The notes beneath the pieces were generated by a model, which was not told the DNA's origin, ran no database searches, and saw nothing but the letters and a program-made list of their open reading frames with translations. From positions 28,311,970-28,375,969 of the forward strand of contig OX465589.1 of NCBI GenBank assembly GCA_950022655.1: DNA of 64,000 bases. The letters run 5' to 3'. Positions 54,793 to 64,000 of this stretch are shown here, piece by piece (the stretch's first letter is position 1; each line of letters begins with the position of its first letter). This stretch comes from Alentia gelatinosa. Taxonomy: Eukaryota > Annelida > Polychaeta > Phyllodocida > Polynoidae. The position numbers and the translations under genes are program-made.

Positions 54793-55165
54793 TTAACCCT
54801 TTAAGGACGGGTGTGTGCGGCCGTGTTACCCCTGTGAGGACGGGTGCTGGTGTCTGTGTATACCGCTAGGGGACGGGGACATAGGTGTCAGAACCCATAA
54901 TTTGAGGGTATAATCACGTGGTATAATACGTCATCCTTGATATTATTTGTCCTCTCACTAGAAATACATAATACGATATCAGAACTATATTCTGTGAAAA
55001 TTTGATGTTCATTGATAAATTATTTCTTTATCAAAAATGATTTTATATATTTTGGAGAAATGATGCCTTGAGGCATCATTCGGCCTGGGCCGGTTGATGC
55101 CTCAATGCATCATTCGGCCTGCACCGGTTGATGCCTCAAGGCATCATTCGTCCTTAAAGGGTTAA
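54793..55165. mobile_element. Second TTAA MITE, 373 bp
   Basis: TTAA at both ends with perfect 17-bp inverted termini TTAACCCTTTAAGGACG. No coding capacity. Carries three palindromes near the right end. Confidence 0.85.
55062..55145. repeat. Three palindromes GATGCCTNNAGGCATC at exact 34-bp spacing
   Basis: Copies at 55062, 55096 (one mismatch) and 55130, followed by CATTCG. Same position and design as the 33-bp array in the TTAA MITE at 33.7-34.6 kb, with an unrelated palindrome. Confidence 0.93.
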
Positions 55166-55951
55166 TTAAAAGTCCCCCTCAAACTCGGCCGCGGCCACCT
55201 CGGTGCCGGCCGCGGTGGTCTCTCCGTGGTCAAGTGGTCATGGAGTTATCTTTCAGAAATCAGAAAAAAAATCCCCTGAAAACTAAACTGGCAATACTTG
55301 TATTACATTACTATTGCATATCACATACTATATATAAATGTAGGGGTCCGGGTAGTCGAGCAGCGTTGCTTCACTTCACGCTAGATGGCGCGGCGGGTTG
55401 ATGGGACTTCTCGTGGTGCCTCTCTACAGAGTGATGGTAAGGTTGTGTTGGTAAGGTTGCATTGAACACCTTTCAACGTTGAAGAGACCAGTATCTCTTC
55501 CTGTGCTAGTTGGTGCCCCGAAGCACTAACATATTGTAACAGAAGTACCGAAATAAAGATTGGTACACTGAAACAGTCTGGAGTCTGGTTTTGTCTTCGT
55601 AGTTAAGCGGTAGGTAGTAGATTCTGCATCTCCCTGCCCTTTCCAGTGGGTAAAGCCGAACCCACCTGTACTGGCACGGTAAGTACAGGGTAGCGACTGA
55701 GTCTCGGAACCCCCGGTCAGCTGTTGATCACGGAAAGTGGTAAGACACTTTCAGGGACTACGGGATATGCTACATGCCAACTGCGGAGGAAGAGATTAAA
55801 CGTGGCTGAACAATTGAGCTCAACCGTGTTTCACATGGGGACGCCCAGAGCGACCTCCATGGAAGAACGGGACCTGGAAGGAGTAAGCTGAATAGGCGAC
55901 ACCGAGGAGGGACCCGAAAGCGGGGAAAGAGAAACCCCGGTAGTCCGCCCC

Positions 55952-57600
55952 ATGACTGATCCTCGGATCAATCATGATGCCGAGCAGCAACAACGCCAGC
56001 AGCGCCTGCTCGATCAAGAGCGGACCGCTCTGTTGTTGCTACAAGACTTGTACACCCGTTCAAAGCAAACAGCTGAGTCTCTGCGCATGCAGCAGCTCGA
56101 GCAGCTTGCTTTAGCAAAGGAACAAGAGAAGGCAGTTGTGGAACGCACCCAGCACATGGAGGCAGACTATACTTTGAAGTATAGGACTCCTTTGCCAGGC
56201 TGGCAGGGCGTGACTAAGGACCAAGTATACTCCCCACTAGGGAATATCGGCGGTCCTCAGGCGTACACACCGCTGTGGACAGACCGGAGACCACCAACGG
56301 TGAACTTTGCTTCCCCAACGGATTCTCCGAGAAACTCTACGTGCACCAGCGATAGGGGAGTGCCGTCCAGTTCCGCAATAGCAGAATTAGGACTAAACCC
56401 TGTGCACGCGGAGAGTCACGCTGATCGGGTATTTAATCGATCTCTGGCCCAGGCTAGAGATGTCCCGATTGTGAGACCGGCAGAAACCGCCAGACGCAAC
56501 GCCATTGTTCCGAAGCCTTTTGGTAAGGGAATGGTGTGGGAGCACTGATTTGCCAGATTTTGTGAGGATGTTCAGTGCAACGGGTGGAGTACCGCCGACG
56601 CGCTGCCGTACCTCATGAGAGCGTTGCGCGATGGACCCGGAGAGGCTGCTTTACGCGCCTACCGGCGTTCAGCTACGCACGGATGGGATGCCCTTGTGGA
56701 AGTGGCATCTTATTACTGTGGGCAGCTAGTGACGCTGAACCCCCGCTCGACTTTTCTAAGCCGAGTGCAGGGCTGAATGAGCTTAGTAGTAACCTCACAT
56801 CATTGCATGCGACAGTAGAAAATCAGAAGAAGTTTATTAAGGACCTACAGAAGCAGATACAAGATAAACAAGCCCCTGTGGTCTCTGATAAAATCAGACA
56901 TACACACATATGCAGACGTAGTGAGCAAGATGGGCAGCATAAAACACTGCAAAGAAGATGCAGAGAGAAATATAGTGATATATGGAATCGAAACAAATGA
57001 AACAACAAACCTCTGGGAAATAGTTGACCTACTTTGTAAGGATATAGAGGTCTCCTTTGGAGCGGACGATTTCCTGAAAGTAAAAAGGCTAGTGTCCAAA
57101 ACAGCTGACTCACAAAACAGAAGTCATTGCCCGATACTGTTGTCATGTAGTAACAATGCAATAAAAACGACAATAATGAACAATAAATGGCGACTAAGGC
57201 ACGTCACAAACGCCAGCAAGGTATGGTTAGCAGATGTCGAACTGAGGGAAAAGCGCATAGCCAAGTCACCCCTACGCAAAGCACACCAGCGACCCCGAAG
57301 TGGAAGATGTACTTTCCGCGGTGCAGTCAATGGTGCTCGGACGTCGTGGTTTCCGCGGTAGGGGCCGTGGCCGGTTGAATCCAGGGAGACCCAGAAATGG
57401 GAATCCTAAGATCACAGAACAGGCCGTGGGGAAAGATTCCGAGGAATCTCCTACTGTGGCTGAGATGTTGCTGCAGATCAACGAGCGATTATCGCAGTTG
57501 GAGAAAACCAACTGGATACCCGGAGTTGTTGGCAGTGTTGAAAGACTGGGCACATTTCCCCGGAATGTCCCCAGAAGTTGGCTGCTGTAGAATCTACAGA
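55952..57600 (+). pseudogene. Gypsy gag with stops and an insertion
   Basis: ATG at 55952. N-terminal coiled coil (Gln/Leu-rich, EQQQRQQRLLDQERTALLLL), then a TGA at 56546-56548. The frame continues with capsid-like ADALPYLMRALRDGPGEAAL to about 56750. A foreign block lies at 56755-57263. Gag then resumes with an RGRGRGRLNPGRP basic stretch and a zinc knuckle CWQC.KTGHISPEC (C-x2-C-x4-H-x4-C) near 57505-57550 with TGA in the position after the second Cys. Confidence 0.72.
56755..57263 (+). mobile_element. Non-LTR ORF1 fragment inserted in Gypsy gag
   Basis: Out of frame with the surrounding gag. It reads as a coiled coil (LTSLHATVENQKKFIKDL) and then an RRM-like block starting ERNIVIYGIETNE with LLSCSNNAIKTTIM and VELREKRIA, the layout of L1/CR1-type ORF1 proteins. 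One frameshift lies between the two. Flanks were not precise enough to find a target duplication. Confidence 0.6.
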
Positions 57601-60600
57601 TGGCCAGAGTACGCCAACCGCAGAACTCGCGAACAGTAGGAACCCCGTTCGGACCAGAGAGGAAGAGATCTCGAATCAGATTGCTACAATCTGTTCTCGG
57701 TATCTATCTCCGAAGCACCCCTGTCTACAATGGCTCCGCCAACGTGGATGGTACCTCGGCACCCTCGATGGTATTTCCCGGTTCATTCAGCAGCCATCTC
57801 CATTAGGAGGGAGACGGTGGTATGTACCTGTAAGAATTCAAGGGTTGAAAGTAGACCTGTTGGTTGATACCGGAGCAAGTCGCTCTGTGTTAAATCACAA
57901 TCTATATTTTATAGACTTTTGAGTTTGATCCGGAATGTAAAATTTCGGACGCAAGTGCACGGGCTGCTAATGGTACTCGTAAAATGTTTCGGTAAAGTGA
58001 TTATTCCAATCTCAGTAGGTAACACTGAATTAGTGTGGAGTCCCATACTCAGTGATATCAAGGAGAATGAAATAATAGGCATAGACTTTCAGGCATTGTA
58101 TGGAGTGTCACTGGACCTTCAGCAAGGCTTGCTCCAGATTAAACACCCGGAACAACTGGAAGTAGAGTGTTCCTGTAGACGGATATCTTCAGTGGTCTCA
58201 GTCAGACAGGATGTGAGCATCGCCCCTCAGCAGATGGTAAATGTGCTAATAGCTGGGGAAGGTGACTTACCGTTGACAGATGCTATGTTTGAGCCTGATC
58301 CAATGTTGTTTCCAGACAAAGGATTACAGGCTTGGGATACCCTAGTGGGTAGCGCTCGGATCGGATCCATACCCGTTAGTAATCATACAAGGGGGAGGAT
58401 AGCGTTGAAGAAAGGCGACGTCGTTGGTCAAGTAATATTGGCTAACATGGTAGATACAGTAGAGGCTTGTCCTCTAGGTATTGCGCCTATTCCCAATACC
58501 AGACCAGGTGACTGGTCAGGTTTACAGGGAACCAACGACAACCCAGGAGAGGTGCGCATTGGATGCGTGAACGCAAACTCCGAAAGTGATCCCGGGTTTG
58601 TAGTTCTGCATGAGACCCTAGAAACTCTGATCACTGCTGCGGACGTGTTAACAACTGCGGAGCAGCGTGAACTAAGGAGTATGCTAGGAAGGTGGAGTAA
58701 GATCTTTGCACGACCAGGAGACCCTTTGAGTAGAACTGATCGCGCAGAGCACCACATAGATACAGAGGGAAACATTCCATTTAGACTACCCTGCCGAAGG
58801 CTACCGCCCATCAAGCTGGAAGCTTTGGAAGAGGAGTTACGGAATATGCTTTCCCAAGAAGTAATCGTGCCCAGTGAAAGCCCTTGGGCCAGCCCTGTGG
58901 TTATGGTTACGAAGAAGGATGGTACTTGCCGGCTCTGTATTGACTACAGAAAACTGAACAGTATCACCCGGAAGAACGCTTACCCTATACCACGGATCGA
59001 TGAGAGCCTCAACTCTTTGGGAGGGAACCAATGGTTTTGTACATTGGATCTCCAATCCGGGTATTGGCAAGTAAAGATGGCTAGTGAGGATCAGCTGAAA
59101 ACGCCCATGAAGGGCTGTATGAATTTACAGTAATGCCCTTTGGCCTATGCAAAGCCCCCGCGACGTTTGAATCCATGATGGATCAGATGTTGAGAGGATT
59201 GCAATGGAAGAAATGTTTGGTTTATTTAGATGACATCATTGTTTTCGGGAAGACCTTGGAACAATGTCTAAATAACCTTGCTGAGGTATTTGAACAGATA
59301 GAGTCTCATGGCTTGAAACTCAAACCTCAGAAGTGTCGATTGTTTAAACGCTCAGTGGAGTACTTAGGTAGGATACGTGGTGGGGAAAGAGCTCGACGAT
59401 AGGCCCCGTTCAACATACAGTACTTAGGTAGGATAGTCGCAGGTGATGGTATCCGCACTGACCCATCTAAGTTGGACGTAGTGGCCAAAAGGCCTCGACC
59501 CCGGAATATAAAGGAAGTGAGATGTTTCCTTGGATTCTGTGCATACTATCGTGACTTTATCCCGGGTTTTTTCCGAAAACGCGTTACAACAATATGTAGT
59601 CCTAGATAAAGCCGGAAAGTCAAGGAGATCCTATGGAATGCTTTTTCGGGATTAAAGAAAAAGTTTGAAGAAACTCCGGTCCTCCATTACCCATTGCCCC
59701 AAGGTCGGTTCATCCTTGATACTGACGCAAGCAATGATAGTATTGGAGCGGCACTGTCACAGATACAGAACGGAGTTGAAGTTCCGATAGCTTTTGCGAG
59801 CAATAGCTTCAATAAGGCACAAAAGAACTACTGTACCACAAAGAGAGAACTCCTTGCCGTGGTAGTATACGTAAGGAAATATCGACACTTCCTCGGAGGT
59901 GGAGGTTTCACCTTATGTACGGATCATTCCTCGTTGAAATGGCTCTTTAACTTCAAATATGCCGAAAGAATGATCGGAAGATGGCTGGCGGCTCTGTCCG
60001 AGTTTGGACTCAAGAATTGCCAGATAGAGCACAGACCCGGTAAATCACACTTCAACGCGGATAGTCTCTCACAGAGACCATTGTGTAAGTGTGGACGGTC
60101 AGACTGTGTAGACTGTGGGGAACACGATGCTATCTTGGCTGCACTGCACCAGATGGGTAATCCTGATCCCGCGTTCTATCAGTGGACACTGGAACAGATC
60201 CGTGAAGCTCAACTGAGTGATCCGGAGATGTCCTGGCTGATTAAACTGGTAAAGAATGGCCTCCACAGACCTAGAGGATCAGAGCTCTCGATTGAAAACC
60301 GGGAGTTCCAGACACTCTGTAGTCAGTGAACGGAGTTAACAGTTAGGGATAACGTGTTATATAGGGTGAGAACCACTGGGTGTCCAGTAAGGAAACACTT
60401 ACAGCTGGTTGTACCCATTTCACTGCGTCCTGGGCTTTTGACTCTGTGTCATGAGCATAGAAGTTCGGCACATTTCGGAAAACGTAGGACTGCCGCTAAA
60501 ATAAAGCGACACTACTACTGGCCCGGAATGAGCGCAGACATACAACGATGGGTTCTAGAATGCTCAATCTGTTGTAAGGTTAAGCCCCGCGAAGGTCTAG

Positions 60601-60783
60601 GGAAAATGCCATTACAACAGGTGTTGTTCGGAGTCCGGTTTGCACCACTGCTCTCGATATCATCTCTGGTATCGATGAGTCTGATGACGGCAACACGTGT
60701 ATGATGGTGGTGATGGATTATTACACAAAATATGTGCAGATCTATCCCATGAAAGATCACAAAGCTGCTACCTGCGTATCCTA
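57600..60783 (+). pseudogene. Gypsy pol: protease, RT, RNase H, integrase start
   Basis: Protease DTGASRSVL at about 57868-57895, with a frameshift after it and IIGIDF near 58072-58089. RT: SPWASPVVMVTKKDG, LCIDYRKLNSIT, CTLDLQSGYWQVKM (motif A), a frameshift near 59103, VMPFGLCKAPATFE, LVYLDDIIVFG (YLDD). A duplicated TACTTAGGTAGGATA (59361 and 59421) breaks the thumb. RNase H begins with LDTDASNDSIGAALSQ and has TTKRELLAVV and TDHSSLKWL. Integrase: zinc domain HEHRSSAHFGKRRTAAKI with CSICC, then after a shift the first core Asp region (VVMDYYTKYVQ), cut at 60783. Confidence 0.88.
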
Positions 60784-61161
60784 GGGTTGATTGATCGAAC
60801 GTGATGACGGTTGAAACTTGATAAAAGACGGACTTATGGCGGCAGTCCCGACGTTGCTCGAAGGGAATCCCCGTAGAGGGCCCTCTAGAGGCTGCGTTAC
60901 TTGCCATAACGTTCTAATTTGATGGTTTTTAATCTCTCTCGATCATCAATCTGTACCTTATTGAGACACGTAATGGTGGTCAGATAGAATTGGAAACCCC
61001 CATGGGTACAGACTCGGCTTGGCGCAGTGAAGCGTGGCCGGTCTTCGCACCTGCTGGGAGAGTGTGACGGAGCGAATCAAATGACGCGTAACGGCATCTT
61101 TGATGATTTCGCGGTCGAGGGACGTGGAGTCGCTCGGATGTTGAACGTCTCAACACCTCTC
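60784..61161. other. Intergenic, no gene seen
   Basis: Unique-looking sequence between the truncated Gypsy and the promoter-like site. Confidence 0.5.
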
Positions 61162-61240
61162 ATTGGTCGAGGACATGACCTCTTTTGATTGGGGTCAACT
61201 GGCCATATATAAGGCCTTGTTTTCGCAGATCAGATCACTC
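61162..61240 (+). promoter_or_regulatory. TATA-type promoter candidate
   Basis: ATTGG (inverted CCAAT) at 61162-61166, TATATAAG at 61206-61213, and a TCAGATCACTC initiator-like text about 25-30 bp downstream. The spacing fits an RNA polymerase II core promoter. Alternatively TTGTTTTCGCAG at 61217-61228 is a splice acceptor. Confidence 0.4.
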
Positions 61241-61708
61241 TGGCCAAGTGGTGTCTTTGTGACGCCCCTGGAGTGTGGCGCTACGTTCAGCCTGGCTGAG
61301 CAGTGCGGAGAGTCGCGGGCCCTTCCATCAGGGGAGGAACCCGCCCCGCAGGACTCGGCTCCGGCCGAGACCCCTGCGGGCTCAGGAGACAGCGCGTCTG
61401 TCGGCCTGGGCAGTGGCGATTCCCTCGGGGATTGCCACAGTGTCGACTCGGGTGCTCTGGACTCCGGTCCAGACGACACCCAGTCTTCACCGCGCGGTGA
61501 GTCCGGCCCTTCCACTTCGGTGGCAGAGGCTGGGCCCGTGAAGTCTAAGACATCAGCTTCGGCTGAAAGCTCTGGACGGATCGCTTCCGCGAAGGGTGGG
61601 AAAGTAGACCTTTCCCATGTAAAGAGCTCTGGGTATGGGCAGAAGTCAGCTTCAGCTACTCCTGCTAAAACCAGGTTGAACTTTGCTTTTTTTCATTTCA
61701 AAGCATAG
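61175..61708 (+). CDS. Open frame of uncertain identity, Ser/Ala/Gly-rich
   Basis: 177 codons from ATG 61175, or an exon from 61229 if the acceptor at 61228 is used. The middle is acidic and Ser/Gly/Pro-rich (disordered). The end reads AKGGKVDLSHVKSSGYGQKS, which loosely recalls the K-V-D-L-S-x-V-x-S part of tau/MAP2/MAP4 tubulin-binding repeats; a donor-like CCAG/GTTGAA follows at 61672. If TATATAAG is used, the ATG at 61175 would be upstream of the start, so the exon reading is preferred. High codon-biased GC contrasts with AT-rich DNA after it. Confidence 0.4.
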   Translation: MTSFDWGQLAIYKALFSQIRSLWPSGVFVTPLECGATFSLAEQCGESRALPSGEEPAPQDSAPAETPAGSGDSASVGLGSGDSLGDCHSVDSGALDSGPDDTQSSPRGESGPSTSVAEAGPVKSKTSASAESSGRIASAKGGKVDLSHVKSSGYGQKSASATPAKTRLNFAFFHFKA

Positions 61709-62455
61709 AGAAAAGGTTTGCAGAAGGTTTTCAGAAGAAAATGTGAGAATATTGTGTTCTTTCCTATATTCTGTAATAGATCAGAGGCAAGAGTTTCAAA
61801 TTCTTGGCAGTTTTTTTAGTTTTAAAGAAGGTCATTGGCATTTAAGGTAGTCTTATATGTGGTTAAATTAAAGCTAATGTATGTATATTCAAAAAGAAAG
61901 AACAAGTTTTAAGCAGTTTGTACCGCTTTTGGGATTTGTGATGAAGAAAGTGGAAGTCACTCTTCTATCACGTCCATTATTAAAAAAAATCACGTCCAAG
62001 AGATTCATCATGTGCACACGAAATGTGGTATTTCGAGCAATATCCAGGTTAAAGTTAATGTTTTTTACATTTGATAGGATAGAGTAAAGGTATGCAGAGA
62101 GCTCATAGCACAAACTGTGAGGGAAAAAAAACTTTACTGTTTCTGTGTGTCATCAGAAAGAAAGAGTTGTACATTGTTTGTAGTTTTTCAAGAAAAAAAA
62201 ACAGTTCATTGGCATTTAAGGTACTGTTATATGTGGTTGAATTGAAGATAATGTATGTATTTTTAAAAGGAAACGTGAACTTTTAATAATTTGGGACATA
62301 TTTCGGATTTCTCATCAAGAAAGTGGAATTTACTGTTCTATCACGTCCGATAGATTTTTAAACCTTTTTCCCAGAAGCTATTAGCTGAAGAAATAATGCA
62401 TGGAACATCTTCTAATTTGACATAGATCATGTATATGAGCTATAAAAGTATTTCT
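61705..62455 (+). repeat. Diverged tandem duplication, two units of about 375 bp
   Basis: 61705-62080 and 62081-62455 share ordered blocks: CATTGGCATTTAAGGTA, TTATATGTGGTT, TAATGTATGTAT, AAGAAAGTGGAA and TCTATCACGTCC. Substitutions and small gaps are many, so the duplication is old. No gene in it. Confidence 0.75.
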
Positions 62456-63532
62456 GTGATTTAAAAAGGTGAAACTTTTGTATTTAGATAGTGACAGAAA
62501 AAACTAAATTCATTTTGTAATCCCTTGGAGAACCCCTTGTGTATGTGCAGCTTTGAGGCAGCACAGAAAAAGATTGCATATGTAGTTGATTATTTCCACT
62601 TGTCAATAATATCAGAGAGACACACACAATACCGGAGAGAAAATTGATGTCTTACAAAAAATAAAATATACTTCTCTATCATCAACTTTTGTATGAGTGT
62701 TTTTTTATATGTCGGACGTGCAGCAATAATATTTACAATTTTTGCAGCCCCACAAAAACTGACCCCCCACTAATATCCCAGTTGAATCATGTTTTCCTAA
62801 AACTTGAAAGTGTATATTTTGCACACAAGTAAAACAAACCAAATTTTTTTTTACCCCTTTTTTACCAAAAGTACATTTTCTGGTGGAATGACCCTCATAT
62901 TGGGTGGGCGATAAAACAGGTTTTTTGCAAGGCAACTAATTTTCGCATGACACGGCGCCGCTGCAGCGCCAAAAATGGTTACCCTGCCAAAAATGGTAAT
63001 TACCGCCCACTAGTATCTTGCGCGAACATGCGCAGTGGTAAATTCCACAATTAGAGAGTGAACAATTTGCAAAAATTAGGCATATCACGACATGTAATTC
63101 TCATGTCAAAATACATTTGTTTACATTAATTTAAAATCACATCAAAATAGTAGTACGTCCAATAGTCTGTGATATCTGAACGGAAGAACGTGTTCAGACC
63201 TTAAGTAGTCGCAGCTGAGCGCAGACAGGGGTTGGTGGCCAATCTACCACGCTGTGCCCACTGCCCAGTTACGCGGCCGCTCTGACAAACCTGGCCGAGT
63301 CTGGCTATATATGTGTATAGAGAATACAGCAATCACACCTAAAGTGTGAACGGTGGGTGTGATAACAGGAGCCTTGTTTTTGGATAGATTGGACTACAAG
63401 AACAATTAAAGGCATTGTATCAACCAGTCTGGACTATCAAAACTTTATAGTTGATAATTGTTTTTGTTTTAATTTGGAGAAAGATAAGCACATGATAGCT
63501 AGGCCTGCCAATGTATTAGAGGGAAACTATGT
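62456..63532. other. Intergenic, no gene seen
   Basis: AT-rich, with short inverted text around 62990-63010 but no supported gene. Confidence 0.5.
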
Positions 63533-63653
63533 TCCGGTGAAAGGAAGTCAAAGTTACGAGGTAAGGCTTGGAAAAATTACTGCCCAAGGCCTTGGCCGCG
63601 GGCAGTAATTTTTCCAACCCTTACCGAGTAATTTTGACTTCCTTTCACTGGTA
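63533..63653. repeat. Fold-back hairpin, about 58-bp arms, almost no loop
   Basis: Arms about 63533-63590 and 63596-63653 match in inverted orientation at roughly 52 of 58 positions, with a centre around AAGGCCTTGG. Probably a fold-back MITE. Confidence 0.82.
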
Positions 63654-63838
63654 CTTGGTTTCCCTATTCCTATATACCTTCAAATGTGGTTTAATAACGA
63701 TAATTAGCGTTATTTGCTCATCCACCATCAAACCCGAAGCCAGATCCAACCTTATCAGTAACTTGACATTTTATGTTTACTCCCCACTGCGCTTTTCATA
63801 TGAATTTTGTAAGAGACAATCTGATTGGTCTAAATGTC

Positions 63839-63900
63839 AACCTTGGGTAGTAAACCTATATGGCAACCTTGGGTAGTATACGACAACCTTGGGTAGTATC
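63839..63900 (+). repeat. Three short tandem copies of CAACCTTGGGTAGTA
   Basis: Copies at 63839, 63864 and 63884 with variable spacers. Confidence 0.85.
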
Positions 63901-64000
63901 CATAAGTTACTCCACCCCCCAGAACGTGGTGTAAGCATAGAGTGTACAGCCATAGGTATATAGGAATAATAATGTATATTCAATTTTGGTGATCCTGTGT

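Larger units (their letters stand above)
55340..60783 (+). mobile_element. Decayed Ty3/Gypsy retrotransposon, 3' truncated
   Basis: Possible 5' LTR from TGTAGGGGTCCGGG at 55340 to about 55600 (AATAAA near 55551). Then gag, zinc knuckle, protease, RT, RNase H and the start of integrase. It stops at about 60783 inside the integrase core, and no second LTR is in the window. Frameshifts, stops, a small duplication at 59353-59435 and an internal non-LTR insertion make it dead. Confidence 0.85.

Noticed and set aside
61195..61515. Minus-strand and other-frame ORFs over the 61.2-61.7 kb GC-rich block
   Set aside because: GC-rich DNA leaves several frames open; only the plus frame ending in GGKVDLSHV has any family resemblance.

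Overview
The window is nuclear DNA of an animal, most likely a marine spiralian or other invertebrate. Three things point that way: the only clear host protein gene is an intron-rich muscle-type myosin regulatory light chain; two eukaryotic serine tRNAs are present; and most of the rest is layered transposons of kinds common in aquatic invertebrates (Ngaro/DIRS tyrosine-recombinase retrotransposons, a Penelope-like element, Ty3/Gypsy, SGNH-bearing non-LTR elements, TTAA and TA MITEs). The species cannot be told from the sequence.

Layout. 1-4625: a minus-strand Ngaro-like retrotransposon with three long intact ORFs (gag, RT-RNase H, tyrosine recombinase) and matching terminal repeats; its last repeat lies off the window. 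6975-7056: tRNA-Ser(AGA). 7.2-7.9 kb: two long fold-back hairpins. 10-11.1 kb: Gypsy RT remnant split by a 5'-truncated non-LTR copy. 11.2-12.8 kb: MITEs and a minisatellite. 14.6-23.2 kb: myosin regulatory light chain on the minus strand, with a 5'UTR exon, seven coding exons and an optional 37-nt exon that would break the frame. 24.5-26 kb: poly-C tracts and a hAT-like element filled with a 63-bp minisatellite.

33.4-39.4 kb: a minus-strand non-LTR retrotransposon. Its 5' ORF region carries a NADAR/YbiA-like segment next to an SGNH hydrolase, then come an array of short covarying hairpins and an AP-endonuclease/RT ORF. A TTAA MITE (33745-34639) sits inside the RT C-terminus. 39.5-50.7 kb: a decayed plus-strand DIRS-like element, split by a Penelope-like element (41560-48721) flanked by a 6-bp duplication. 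The Penelope element has near-identical long direct repeats, each with a hammerhead ribozyme core, an RT that has lost its YxDD region, an intact GIY-YIG ORF and an extra intact C2H2-type ORF. One of its repeats is split by a gag-only Ngaro-like element with complete A1-gag-B1-A2-B2 repeats.

51202-51283: tRNA-Ser(TGA). 51.6-55.2 kb: MITEs, including a second TTAA element with the same internal palindrome array design as the first. 55.3-60.8 kb: a decayed plus-strand Ty3/Gypsy element with a non-LTR ORF1 fragment inserted in gag. 61.2-61.7 kb: a TATA promoter-like site and an open reading frame of uncertain identity, followed by a diverged ~375-bp tandem duplication and, at the end, another fold-back.

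The genes do not form one pathway. The window is best read as a stack of transposon insertions around one muscle gene, and nesting gives their relative order.
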